Assembly (NCBI RefSeq): GCF_017592475.1
Contig: NZ_JAGFNP010000008.1
Coordinates: 124,001 to 188,000, forward strand
Source: Glycomyces niveus
Lineage (GTDB): Bacteria > Actinomycetota > Actinomycetes > Mycobacteriales > Micromonosporaceae
DNA: 64,000 bases
Direction of reading: 5' to 3'
The translations under genes and the position numbers were made by a program. The notes under the pieces are model-generated. The model searched no databases. It had not been told where the DNA came from and worked only from the letters and a program-made list of their open reading frames with translations. Positions 43,701 through 51,108 of this stretch are shown in pieces (positions within the stretch are counted from its first letter, which is position 1; each line of letters begins with the position of its first letter).

Positions 43701-46401
43701 TCTCGCCGAGCGAGGCGGGCTTGAACAGGACGTCGGAGTCGTACAGCTTCGTATCTCCTGAGTGGACGATCAGGCCCATGTCGGCGTTCACGTCGTCCAC
43801 CGGCACGTGCCAGTACTCGCCCCAGGCGTCGGTCCCGTCGGGCGCGCGCGGCGCGTCCCATCCGGTCGCGACCCCGTCGGCGAGCGCGTCGCCCCACAGG
43901 TGCAGGCCCCAGTCGGTGCCGGCCTTCGGCGAAGCTTGCGAGCCGTCAATGTGCTCTGCGGGGGCGTGGACGGTGACGTACCCGTTCGCTTCGGCGAGCG
44001 AGTGGGCCACGTCCCCGGACCCGGCGCTGAGCCATATCTCAGGGGTCGCGTTCGGGTCGAAGGCGCGGTCGGAGGCGTAGTCCTTGTTGCCCTCGCCGTC
44101 GATCACGAGGTACCCGACCGAGGCCGCGTCCTCGCCCAGCCGCAGCGACGCGAAGGACCCGTAGGAGTCCTCGCCCGCGAACGCGTTCGACTCGGGCCAG
44201 GTGGTCTGCGAGGACTCGGCGATGTCGCCCCACGCGTACAGGCCCCACTTGGCGGCGTCGCCGTCGTAGTGGACGTTGGCCCAGTCGAGGGACCCGCCGG
44301 CCTGGTCGGGCGTGGCGACCGTGGTGGTCGCGAGCGCGGAGGCGGTACGGCCCTGCCGGTCGGCGACGACGGCCTTGAACTCGACGCTCTTGCCGCCAGC
44401 GAGGCCGTCGAGGTCGTAGGCGATGCGGTGGTCCGGGCCGGGCGAGGTGCCGACGTAGGTCCAGTCGCCGCCGTCGACGGAGGCGGCGAACGCGACGCGG
44501 GCGAGCGGGTCGCCCGTGACCTCGGCGTCGACGTACGCGGTGGTCGCGGACTCGGCGTCCACGGCGAGGCTCACGCCGGGTGCGTCCCCGCCGTCGATCG
44601 CGTTGTCGGCCTTGAAGACCACAGCCGAAAGCGGCGGCACGGTGATCGAAGCGCCGCCACTCGAAGCCTCGATCGAGCCCTCCCCGTAGATCGGCGTGAA
44701 CGAGTCGGAGTACGTCTCCATGCTCACCGTCTGCGCAGAAGTCGAGTTCGAGACCGCGACCAGGTACTCGACCCCCTCGGCGGACCCGATGCGCGAGAAC
44801 GCGAACACGCCGTTCTCGGAGGCGCGGGTCACCTGGACGCCGTCGGCGAGCGCCGGGTGCTGTTCGCGCAGCTGCGAGAGCTCGGCGATGGCCTGGTAGA
44901 CCGGGTGCGAGGTGTCGTAGTTGTCGACCGCGTGGGTGGCGTCGGTGCCGATCAGCTCGTCGTCGAGGTACTCGCCGACCTGGGACGCGAACATGGTCTG
45001 GCGCGAGTAGTCGTCCCCGCCGGAGCCGGTGAAGCCCTGCTCGTCGCCGTAGTAGACGACCGGCTGGCCGCGCGTGAGGAACATGAGCTGCTGCGCGAGG
45101 ACGGCCCGGTCGGTCCAGGTGGACTCATCGGCCGTCTCGACGATGGTGCGGCCGACGCGGCCGATGTCGTGGTTCGACACGAACGTGGGCATCGCGAGCG
45201 CGTCGGTCCCGTCCGCGGTGAACAGCGGGTCGGAGGCGTACACGTTCGCAAGGCCGTCGGCCCCGGAGGTGCCGGACGCGAAGCCGGTGGCCGCGCCGTG
45301 GAACCCGAAGTCGAGCACCGCGTCGAGGCCGCCTTGGCGCACGTACGGGCTCGTCACGGTCGGGTCGCCGGAGTACACCTCGCCGAACGCGAAGAAGTCG
45401 ACGCCCTTCGCGGCGGCGGCCTCCTCGATCCCTGCAAGAAATTGCGGCCAGAATTCCAGGTTCACGTGCTTCACGGTGTCGAGGCGGAACCCGTCGACGC
45501 CGGACTCGGCGATCCAGTCCGAGTAGACGTCGATCCAGCCGTCCACGACCTCGGGGCGCTCGGTCCACAGGTCGTCCAGGCCCGAGAAGTCGCCGTACGT
45601 GGAGGACTCGCCGGCGTAGGTCGAGTCGCCGCGGTTGTGGTACATGGTCGGGTCGTTCAGCCACTCGGGCGACTTCAGGTCGGCCTCGTGGTCCTCGAGC
45701 ACCGGCGTGTAAGCCGACGAGTCGGCGTTGACCTCGGGGAACTCGTCGGATGCGGCGTAGTTCGCGTCCTCGAACGGACGACCCTCGGCGTCCGAGTACG
45801 GCGAGCCCTCTTTCTCCACGTACGTGTTCGCGCCCTCGGCGTACTCGACGGCGTCGGCGGTGTGGTTGACGACGACGTCGAGGTAGATCTCGATCCCGCG
45901 CTCGTGCGCGGCGTCGATGAGGCTCTGGAGCTGGGCGTCGTCGCCGAGGTGCGGGTCGACGGCGGTGAAGTCGGTGCCCCAGTAACCGTGGTAGCCGGCG
46001 CCGCTCCAGTTCGCGGTGACCTGCACGGGCTGGTTGACGACGACCGGGGTCAGCCAGATCGCGGTCGTGCCGAGCCCCTCGATGTAGTCGAGCCGCTGCT
46101 CGACGCCGGCGAGGTCGCCGCCCTGGTAGAACATGCGTTTCGTGGGGTCGTAGCCGGTGGCGAGCGCATCGCCTTGCAGCCCACCGGTGTTGTTGGAGGC
46201 GTCGCCGTCCGCGAAGCGGTCGGTCATGACGAAGTAGAACTGCTCGGCCTCGTCGGCGGAGGTCGTGGCGAGGGCGGCCAGCTGGGCATCGGTCGGCTCG
46301 TCGCTCCACGAGCCGTCGTCGCCCGGGGGCGGGTTGGTGCAGGCGGTCAGTGCCAGGGCGGAACCCAGCACTCCCGCCGCTATGCGGGCGGTACGCGGCA
46401 T
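40741..46401 (-). CDS. Giant bifunctional amylopullulanase: GH13 alpha-amylase + three CBM41 + GH13 pullulanase
   Basis: An 1886-aa lipoprotein. The signal ends at ALTAC (about Cys21). Domain 1 (about 45-560) is an alpha-amylase with Asp308 (FRLDTVKH), Glu341 (FGEVYS) and Asp412 (NHD). A beta-domain and Ig-like segment follow. Three CBM41-type starch-binding modules lie at about 700-1070, each with WGLxxWG-like patterns. A pullulanase N-domain/CBM48 leads to domain 2, with Asp1491 (FRFDLMGHH), Glu1517 (YGEGWN) and Asp1647 (AHDN). It would cut alpha-1,4 and alpha-1,6 bonds of starch at the cell surface. GGAGGA precedes ATG 46401. The frame is unbroken for 5.6 kb. Confidence 0.95.
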   Translation of the reverse strand: MPRTARIAAGVLGSALALTACTNPPPGDDGSWSDEPTDAQLAALATTSADEAEQFYFVMTDRFADGDASNNTGGLQGDALATGYDPTKRMFYQGGDLAGVEQRLDYIEGLGTTAIWLTPVVVNQPVQVTANWSGAGYHGYWGTDFTAVDPHLGDDAQLQSLIDAAHERGIEIYLDVVVNHTADAVEYAEGANTYVEKEGSPYSDAEGRPFEDANYAASDEFPEVNADSSAYTPVLEDHEADLKSPEWLNDPTMYHNRGDSTYAGESSTYGDFSGLDDLWTERPEVVDGWIDVYSDWIAESGVDGFRLDTVKHVNLEFWPQFLAGIEEAAAAKGVDFFAFGEVYSGDPTVTSPYVRQGGLDAVLDFGFHGAATGFASGTSGADGLANVYASDPLFTADGTDALAMPTFVSNHDIGRVGRTIVETADESTWTDRAVLAQQLMFLTRGQPVVYYGDEQGFTGSGGDDYSRQTMFASQVGEYLDDELIGTDATHAVDNYDTSHPVYQAIAELSQLREQHPALADGVQVTRASENGVFAFSRIGSAEGVEYLVAVSNSTSAQTVSMETYSDSFTPIYGEGSIEASSGGASITVPPLSAVVFKADNAIDGGDAPGVSLAVDAESATTAYVDAEVTGDPLARVAFAASVDGGDWTYVGTSPGPDHRIAYDLDGLAGGKSVEFKAVVADRQGRTASALATTTVATPDQAGGSLDWANVHYDGDAAKWGLYAWGDIAESSQTTWPESNAFAGEDSYGSFASLRLGEDAASVGYLVIDGEGNKDYASDRAFDPNATPEIWLSAGSGDVAHSLAEANGYVTVHAPAEHIDGSQASPKAGTDWGLHLWGDALADGVATGWDAPRAPDGTDAWGEYWHVPVDDVNADMGLIVHSGDTKLYDSDVLFKPASLGETWVTSTGAHASQAAAEGKAVIHYQRPDGDLDGWTLHTWEGAANPTDWNAGLQPVRTDAYGAVYEVDLADGAEALSYLLHRGDEKDLPTDQRLDFAEYGQEVWITAATPGYVRPAGASTGRSHELDLAAEQAVWLDGDTIALDVESTDGKVFELLASADGSIAVQDGALTGDFETIGLTAAGGLTEAQRRAWPQYWGYQAFKVNADGDAIREALRGQLVAVERDHTGAAWYATGVQTAGVIDAVYDDALNADLGVTWKGKKPAVALWAPTARSVSLELFDSPDDTEPSVHEMEFSERTGVWSVKGGKGWDRKYYRFALEVWHPASQAVESYSVTDPYSVSLAADSTHSQIVNLDAADLKPEGWDGEDAPAAVDPAAAQVWELHVRDFSIADETVDESLRGTYAAFTQEDSASVRHLAELAEAGLTHVHLLPTFDIASIPEANQAAVDCDLDAMAADSAEQQACVGAVRSEDAFNWGYDPLHFNAPEGSYATGADGAQRILEYREMVQAMHGLGLRVVNDVVYNHTAASGTADKSVLDRIVPGYYHRLDADGEVYTSTCCANTATERPMFDKFIVESTVLWQDAYHVDGFRFDLMGHHPKSNLLAVQAALDEDMLLYGEGWNFGEVAGDALFEQATQVNMAGTGIGTFNDRMRDAVRGGGPFDADPTTQGFGSGAWTDDNDGTATDAELAALLHAQDLTKLGLVGNLAGYEFTAADGTATTGAGLDYNGTGAGYTAQPGEAVNYVDAHDNEILFDALAYKLNGDATGTERAQMQVLSTATAVLSQGTGFSTAGTEMLRSKSLDRDSYDSGDWFNAIRWNCEGTPGFGTSSNGFGAGLPPQWTSEAKWPYAEDAIAAVDQPSCEDIELAKQRYLELLRISSSTCAFSLGDADAVAERVSFPLAGSDETPGVITMRIDLEGLDDAFETVTVVFNAGPEAVAQTVADAAGSGAALHPVLRESADPAMAGASFDDATGTFTVPGRTVAVFTS

Positions 46402-46491
46402 TGCGCTTCTTCCTCCGGGGTTGGACGGGGGACGGGGCGCGCGCCGCGGCGTGACGAGTGCACGACGAGACGCACACCCCGTGTGCGCAAG

Positions 46492-46520
46492 AACATACCA
46501 CCTATGAAATTTTCTTACAA
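46492..46520 (-). promoter_or_regulatory. Promoter and GAAA-n-TTTC operator of the amylopullulanase
   Basis: Minus-strand -35 TTGTAA (46520-46515) and -10 TATGTT (46497-46492), 17 nt apart. GAAATTTTC (46506-46514 on the plus strand) abuts the -35 inside the spacer. It resembles the palindromes before the beta-galactosidase and the sugar importer. Confidence 0.6.
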
Positions 46521-46567
46521 CGTCTTGGTAATCCGTTGCGGACGTGCTTCGCGGTCGCGCGAAACGC

Positions 46568-46789
46568 CTAGTGGCGCTCGTCCTCCAGGACGCGCGTCGC
46601 CACCGGGCCGGTGTACTCGTAGTGGATGCCGCTCGCCGGCAGCGGGAACGACGACGTGCCGAACGGCGAGGACGCCCCGATGTGCCCGGAGGTGAACTCA
46701 CCGACCTCCAGGTGACCGGGCTTCACGGCGCGGCTGCGGATCTTGACCGCGTTGTTGTCGGACGGGCTGGCGATGTTCGAGTCACTCAT
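46568..46789 (-). CDS. 73-aa protein of unknown function
   Basis: A 73-aa soluble protein beginning MSDSNIASPSDNNAVKIRSR and continuing KPGHLEVGEFTSGHIGASSPF. No domain is recognised. It starts 10 nt after the yidD stop. No ribosome site is seen, but TAGAAT (46802-46797) is 7 nt before the ATG, so it may have its own leaderless transcript. Non-repetitive, balanced composition argues for a real gene. Confidence 0.6.
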   Translation of the reverse strand: MSDSNIASPSDNNAVKIRSRAVKPGHLEVGEFTSGHIGASSPFGTSSFPLPASGIHYEYTGPVATRVLEDERH

Positions 46790-46799
46790 GCGCCGGATT

Positions 46800-47258
46800 C
46801 TAGCGGTCGCCCCTCGAACCGGGCACCGGATCACGCGTGCCTCGAGTCACCCCCGGACGGCACCGCAGCACCCGCCCGAGCGCCAGCCGGCCGCCCGTCC
46901 ACAGCCCGTACCGCGACACCGCCCGGTACCCGAAACCCGAACAGCTCGGCACGAAACGGCACTGCACCCGCATCCGCGGCGACAACCACCGCCGGTATCC
47001 CGCGATCAGCCGCAACCCCAACCGCCGCGCCCCCGGCCGGTGCCGCTCTTCCGCCGCGGCCAGCCGCTCCGGCGTCAACCGCCCGAACCCCAACAGCGCC
47101 AGCGCGAACGAATGAAACGGTCCCGGATCGGTCGCCCCGCCGCACGCCGCAGCGCACGCGTTGCACGGCCCGCCCGGATCACAGGACGCGGCCAGCGGTG
47201 CGCCGCAACCGGCCGAACACCCCGGCTGGTAGGCGCTGGCGCAGCCCGAAACCTCCAC
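46800..47258 (-). CDS. yidD: YidD-family protein with Cys-rich N-terminal extension
   Basis: A 152-aa protein. The C-terminal half is the YidD domain: AGYRRWLSPRMRVQCRFVPS, then CSGFGYRAVSRYG and a CRPG end. YidD assists YidC-dependent membrane insertion and normally follows rnpA. Here it stands alone and carries about 70 extra N-terminal residues with eight cysteines, seven in a GC-x-APLAASCDPGGPCNAC-like stretch. The GTG 47258 start is uncertain; a later start would remove the extension. Confidence 0.8.
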   Translation of the reverse strand: MEVSGCASAYQPGCSAGCGAPLAASCDPGGPCNACAAACGGATDPGPFHSFALALLGFGRLTPERLAAAEERHRPGARRLGLRLIAGYRRWLSPRMRVQCRFVPSCSGFGYRAVSRYGLWTGGRLALGRVLRCRPGVTRGTRDPVPGSRGDR

Positions 47259-47480
47259 AGGACCGTTCTACACGCCGAACCGCGCCCGCTCCCGGAGCTC
47301 GGGGGATCAACGCGGATCGGGCCGCTTCCAGATGTCGATTGGGGATGGTTAACGGCGCTCCGCCGCAAAAGGACGCACACCGCATGTTATGAGGGGAACA
47401 CCCCTGTATCAGGGAATTGCCAGGGACGGTTCAGGGCGCGCTCAGACTCATGTCCCACGGTTGGGGCCTCGGGGAATGAG

Positions 47481-47566
47481 GGGTTCCCGAGGGGTTATGG
47501 AACCCGGTGAGACGGGTCTTCGGACTCATCCTCCACTGACGATCGCCGCTGGCCCGTCTCACCGGG
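47481..47566. repeat. Two overlapping inverted repeats (switch-like structure)
   Basis: GGGTTCC (47481-47487) pairs with GGAACCC (47499-47505). The perfect 14-nt repeat CCCGGTGAGACGGG (47503-47516) pairs with CCCGTCTCACCGGG (47553-47566). The two stems share three bases, so they compete at their border. Confidence 0.6.
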
Positions 47567-47579
47567 CACTCTCCATCCC

Positions 47580-47663
47580 GAGCAATCCTCTTGTCTCGCT
47601 TGCTGTCGCACCTTGATGTCAGGGTTGTCGACGGGGGGCCATCGCGCGGAACATTTCCGGAAT
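47580..47663 (+). repeat. 84-nt inverted repeat, copy A (3' side of larE)
   Basis: Matches the reverse complement of 48700-48783 at 71 of 84 positions by hand alignment without gaps. The core TGTCAGGGTTGT and GCACCTTG are exact. The pair flanks larE. Confidence 0.85.
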
Positions 47664-47758
47664 ATCCTGATATTCCCTGCGTGCCATCGCCTTCATCAGC
47701 GCCGACGTCCGGCCGTTCCCCGCGCAGCGCCCGGGGCAATTCGTTCAGCGATCCGCTT

Positions 47759-48652
47759 TCAGCGGTACCGCTCGGGGTTCGGCAGCAGCTCGTTCATCGC
47801 CCCGGACCTGAAGCCCTGCTCGTCCAGGCGCACTTCGGCGAAGCCCTCGACGGCCGCGAGCACCTCGGGCCGTCCGGCCACGGCCGCCACCAGTTCGGCG
47901 TCGATCTCGACCTTGGCGGTGTCGCCGCCCATGTCCCGTACCCGCAGGTTCCGCACCGGGATCGACGCGCGCGCGAGCGCGCGCCGCAGCGCCTCCTCGG
48001 CGTCGGCGACGCGTTCGAGCCCGCCCGCGGTGACCTCCACGCCGTAGGCGATGCGGCTCGCGAGGCAGGCCGCGGCCGGCTTGTCCCAAGTGAGCAGGCC
48101 CCACGCCTGCGAGGCGGCGCGGATCTCGGACTTGCTGAGCCCGGCGTCGGCCAGCGGCGTGAGCGCCCCCGCGTTCGCGGCGGCGCGGATGCCGGGCCGG
48201 AAGCCGGCGCGGAGGTCGTCGGCGTTGGTGCCGGTCGCGATCGCGGCGATGCCGCGCTCGGCGGCGAGCGGCGCGACGACGCTCATCAGCTCGGTCTTGC
48301 AGAAGAAGCAGCGGTCCCCGGCGTTGGCGCGGTAGCCCTCGCGCGCGAGCTCGTCGGTGGCCGGGGCGTGGTGGGCGACCCCGAGCCGGGCCGCGAACCC
48401 GCGGGCGCGCTCGAGTTCGATGCGCGGCAAGGAGGGCGAGACGGCGGTCGCGGCCTCGACGCGCTCCGGCCCGAGCGCCCGCACGGCGGCCGCGAGGAGG
48501 AACGCGGAGTCGGCGCCGCCGGAGAACGCCACCATGAGCGACGGCAGCGCGGCGAGCCGCTCGAGCAGCGCCTCCACCGGCTCGCCGCCGGTGGGTGCGG
48601 GGGACGCGGCGGAGTCGGTCGTCTGGGGAGTCGCCTGGGCCTGGGAGGTCAC
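47759..48652 (-). CDS. larE: LarE-type ATP-dependent sacrificial sulfurtransferase (PP-loop)
   Basis: A 297-aa PP-loop enzyme. SGGADS is at residues 44-49; NAGDRCFFCKTEL (about 118) contains the family CxxCK; GTNADDLRAGFRPGIRAA and RVRDMGGDTAKVEID follow. LarE adenylates and then thiolates the pyridinium cofactor made by LarB, usually giving up a cysteine sulfur; larB/larC are not in the window, so another sulfur role is possible. GTG 48652 is chosen from family length; the frame is open to 48772, into the flanking repeat. One 84-nt repeat lies on each side. Confidence 0.85.
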   Translation of the reverse strand: MTSQAQATPQTTDSAASPAPTGGEPVEALLERLAALPSLMVAFSGGADSAFLLAAAVRALGPERVEAATAVSPSLPRIELERARGFAARLGVAHHAPATDELAREGYRANAGDRCFFCKTELMSVVAPLAAERGIAAIATGTNADDLRAGFRPGIRAAANAGALTPLADAGLSKSEIRAASQAWGLLTWDKPAAACLASRIAYGVEVTAGGLERVADAEEALRRALARASIPVRNLRVRDMGGDTAKVEIDAELVAAVAGRPEVLAAVEGFAEVRLDEQGFRSGAMNELLPNPERYR

Positions 48653-48699
48653 CTCACAGAGCCTATCCCGCCGCGCGAGGGGGACCGTTTTCTGCGGGC

Positions 48700-48783
48700 A
48701 TTCCGGATATGTCCCTCCCGATGGGCCCCCGTCAACAACCCTGACAGCAAGGTGCGACACCAAGCGGCTCAAGAGGAACGCTC
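48700..48783 (-). repeat. 84-nt inverted repeat, copy B (5' side of larE)
   Basis: Mirror copy of 47580-47663. It lies about 50 nt upstream of the larE start and reads in the same direction as larE, in frame with it. It could be a leader element or one end of a small mobile unit. Confidence 0.85.
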
Positions 48784-48916
48784 GGATTCCGACGCGACGG
48801 TCGCCGCCGGGCGATGGTGCACCGGAGTGTGCGATCCGGCGGAGGACCGGCGTCTCGTGCCCGGTGCCCGTCGCGAACGTCGGGCGGCCGCGAGGGGCGC
48901 CCGGGAGCCGCTTCCG

Positions 48917-49315
48917 CTACTCGAGGTCGCCGGCGACGGCGCGGAGCATTTCGGCGATCTTCGCGCCGGTCTTGCGGTCCGGGCGGCGGCCGCGGGAGAG
49001 CGGCGGCATGATCTGCTGCTCGAGGACGCCGATCATGTCCTGCAGCAGGCTGTTCAGCTCCTCCGGCGAGCGCTTCGGCGTCTCGGCCGCGGGGGCCGCG
49101 CCGGCCTGCGGGGCGGCCACGACGTGCAGGCCCATCGCCTGGACACCGCGGCGCGTGTCGATGATGCTGTACTCGACCTTGGTGCCCTTGGCGAGTTCTT
49201 CGACGCCTTCGGGCAGCGCGTCGCGGTGCACGAACACGTCCTTGCCGCCGTCATCGCGGGAGACGAATCCGAATCCCTTCTCGGCGTCGAACCATTTCAC
49301 TCGACCACTGGGCAC
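48917..49315 (-). CDS. Cold-shock domain protein with C-terminal helical extension
   Basis: A 132-aa protein from GTG 49315 (GAGG 8-9 nt upstream). The cold-shock domain occupies residues 1-68, with RNA-binding motifs KGFGFV and VFVH. The extra 60 residues are helical and basic/acidic (EELNSLLQDMIGVLEQQIMPPLSRGRR), unlike the usual 67-aa Csp. It would bind single-stranded nucleic acid in the cytoplasm. This CspB-like form often sits near DUF3027 and sepH in actinobacteria. Confidence 0.92.
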   Translation of the reverse strand: MPSGRVKWFDAEKGFGFVSRDDGGKDVFVHRDALPEGVEELAKGTKVEYSIIDTRRGVQAMGLHVVAAPQAGAAPAAETPKRSPEELNSLLQDMIGVLEQQIMPPLSRGRRPDRKTGAKIAEMLRAVAGDLE

Positions 49316-49429
49316 CGCTGAACCTCGAACTTCTCGTCTGGAGGGAACTGATGAGTCCGTCAAGCCTAGCCTGACACGAACCGGACGGAATGGAACGCTC
49401 GGGTGACGGGGCGACTACCCCGGCCCGCT

Positions 49430-50296
49430 TTACGGGAGCGGGATCTCGAGCTTCGGGACCAGCCCGAGCTCGGCCGCGCCGCCCAGCAGCCGCTCGACCG
49501 CCGCGCGCCCTTCGACGCCGAGGTCCCGCGAGAACTTGTTCACGTACAGGTCGATGTGCATGCGGCACACCTCGTCCGACATCTCCTGCGCGTGCTCGGC
49601 CACATAGGCGCGGCTCGCCTCAGGGTCCGCCCACGCGTAATCGAGCGAGGCCCGGATCGCGGCGGTGATCGCGTCGGTGTCGAGATGGGACTTCGCGACG
49701 ATCGCGCCGAGCGGGATCGGGCAGCCGGTGCTGCCCTCCCACCATTCGCCGAGGTCGACCAGGGACCGCAGCCCGTACTCGCGGTAGGTGAACCGGGCCT
49801 CGTGGATGACGAGCCCGGCGTCGAAGCGGCCGCCCTGCACTGCGGGCATGATCTGGTCGAACGGCACGACCTCCCATGCCACCTCGGGCGAGCCGAGGTC
49901 GCGCAGCCACAGGTTGAAGAGCATGAACGCGGTGCTGCGGTCCGACGGCACGGCGACGCGCTTCCCGGCCAGGTCGCCGACCGCGGCCCCGTCACCGGTG
50001 AGCACGAGCGGGCCGCAGCCGCGGCCGAGCGCGCCGCCCGCGGGCAGCAGCCGCCACTCGTCCCCGAGGTACGGCAGGGCCGCGTAGGAGACCTTCGCGA
50101 CGTCGAACTCGCCTCGCGCGCAAGCGGTGTTGGTGACGTCGATGTCGGCGAAGGTCAGGCGCGTCGCCGGTCCGTCGACGAGGCCCGAGGTCCACGCGTG
50201 GTAGATGAAGGTGTCGTTGGGGCACGGCGAGTGCGCCAGGTGCAGCGCGCCGGCCGGATCCTGGTCGAGGTCGAACGGGGTCCCGAGTGCCGCCAT
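49430..50296 (-). CDS. mqnD: 1,4-dihydroxy-6-naphthoate synthase
   Basis: A 288-aa MqnD of normal length. HSPCPNDTFIYHAW (residues 22-35) is the family signature; DIDVTNTACARGEFDVAKVSY and GLVIHEARFTY follow. It converts cyclic dehypoxanthinyl futalosine to dihydroxynaphthoate in menaquinone synthesis. ATG 50296 begins 2 nt after the mqnB stop, so they are one operon. Confidence 0.95.
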   Translation of the reverse strand: MAALGTPFDLDQDPAGALHLAHSPCPNDTFIYHAWTSGLVDGPATRLTFADIDVTNTACARGEFDVAKVSYAALPYLGDEWRLLPAGGALGRGCGPLVLTGDGAAVGDLAGKRVAVPSDRSTAFMLFNLWLRDLGSPEVAWEVVPFDQIMPAVQGGRFDAGLVIHEARFTYREYGLRSLVDLGEWWEGSTGCPIPLGAIVAKSHLDTDAITAAIRASLDYAWADPEASRAYVAEHAQEMSDEVCRMHIDLYVNKFSRDLGVEGRAAVERLLGGAAELGLVPKLEIPLP

Positions 50297-50298
50297 GC

Positions 50299-50913
50299 CT
50301 ACAGCTCCCGGATGCCGGTGGTGAGCGTCTTCAGGGCGGAGCTCCAGTCCCAGTTCTCGACGTCGCGGTCGCCGATGTAGTTGGAGACGGCGCGGATCTC
50401 GGCGAACGGCAGCCCGGCCTGCTGGGCGGCCGTGGCGACGCCGAAGCCCTCCATGGCCTCCCCGATCGCGTCGGGGTAGCGGTGGGCGAGGTTCGCGGCG
50501 AGGCCGTCGGAACCGGTGATCGAGGCGAGGGTGAGGATCTCGCCGCGCACGCCCTCGACGGCGACGGTGAGGACGGTGTTGCACCCGATCCGGTTGGTGC
50601 CGAAGCCGATCTCGTCGATCGGCTGGAACCGCCAGGGGAGGGCGACGCCGAGCTCGGCGGCGACGGAGTCGGTGGCGATGAGGAGGTCGCCGATGCGGGC
50701 CTTGCCGCGGAACGCGCCGCAGATGCCGGCGTTGACGACGACGTCGTAGGCGCGGCCCATGTGGCTGTTCTCGGCGATGGTCCGGGCGGTGGCGGCCGCG
50801 GCGGCGGCCGGGCCGACGCCGCAGACGAGGACGTCCAGCTCGTGGCGGAGTGAGCGCCCGGCCTCCACGGCCTGGGCTTCCTCGGGGACCGCGCACACGA
50901 CGAGTATTCGCAT
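50299..50913 (-). CDS. mqnB: Futalosine hydrolase
   Basis: A 204-aa nucleosidase of the PNP/MTAN family. It begins MRILVVCAVPEEAQAVE and contains VVNAGICGAFRG, SITGSDGLAANLA, AMEGFGVATAA and VSNYIGDRDVENWDW. It removes hypoxanthine from futalosine in the menaquinone route. Much upstream open frame exists but has no family sequence. Directly followed by mqnD. Confidence 0.95.
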   Translation of the reverse strand: MRILVVCAVPEEAQAVEAGRSLRHELDVLVCGVGPAAAAAATARTIAENSHMGRAYDVVVNAGICGAFRGKARIGDLLIATDSVAAELGVALPWRFQPIDEIGFGTNRIGCNTVLTVAVEGVRGEILTLASITGSDGLAANLAHRYPDAIGEAMEGFGVATAAQQAGLPFAEIRAVSNYIGDRDVENWDWSSALKTLTTGIREL

Positions 50914-51108
50914 GGCCTCAAAGCTACCGGGCGCGCGCAGGAGGCGGGCGGCGCCGGACCCGTGGCGAACGCCTCGCCCACCGCACCGCCGCGACCGAGG
51001 GGGGTACGGCAATTCCGTGCCGTCCAGCAGCGGAGTGTGGTGTATTCCGCTCCCCACCGGGTGCACCGTCCGCAGGGTGCGGGCCCGAGCTGACCTATGC
51101 TTGAAAGC

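Larger units (their letters stand above)
47259..47758. other. 500-nt non-coding region between yidD and larE, structured
   Basis: No gene is seen. It contains hairpins at 47481-47505 and 47503-47566, one copy of the 84-nt inverted repeat (47580-47663) and a short GGAATATC/GATATTCC hairpin (47659-47676). The rest is featureless. Frames crossing it are chance extensions. Confidence 0.6.

Noticed and set aside
40849..46695. Two frames of 970 and 977 aa antisense to the amylopullulanase
   Set aside because: Composition is Arg/Gly/Val/Ala-only as in antisense shadows; the real gene has complete catalytic motifs.
47591..49321. 576-aa plus-strand frame through larE and the cold-shock gene
   Set aside because: Runs antisense across two well-supported genes. 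Only its first 25 codons, within repeat A, were kept as a curiosity.
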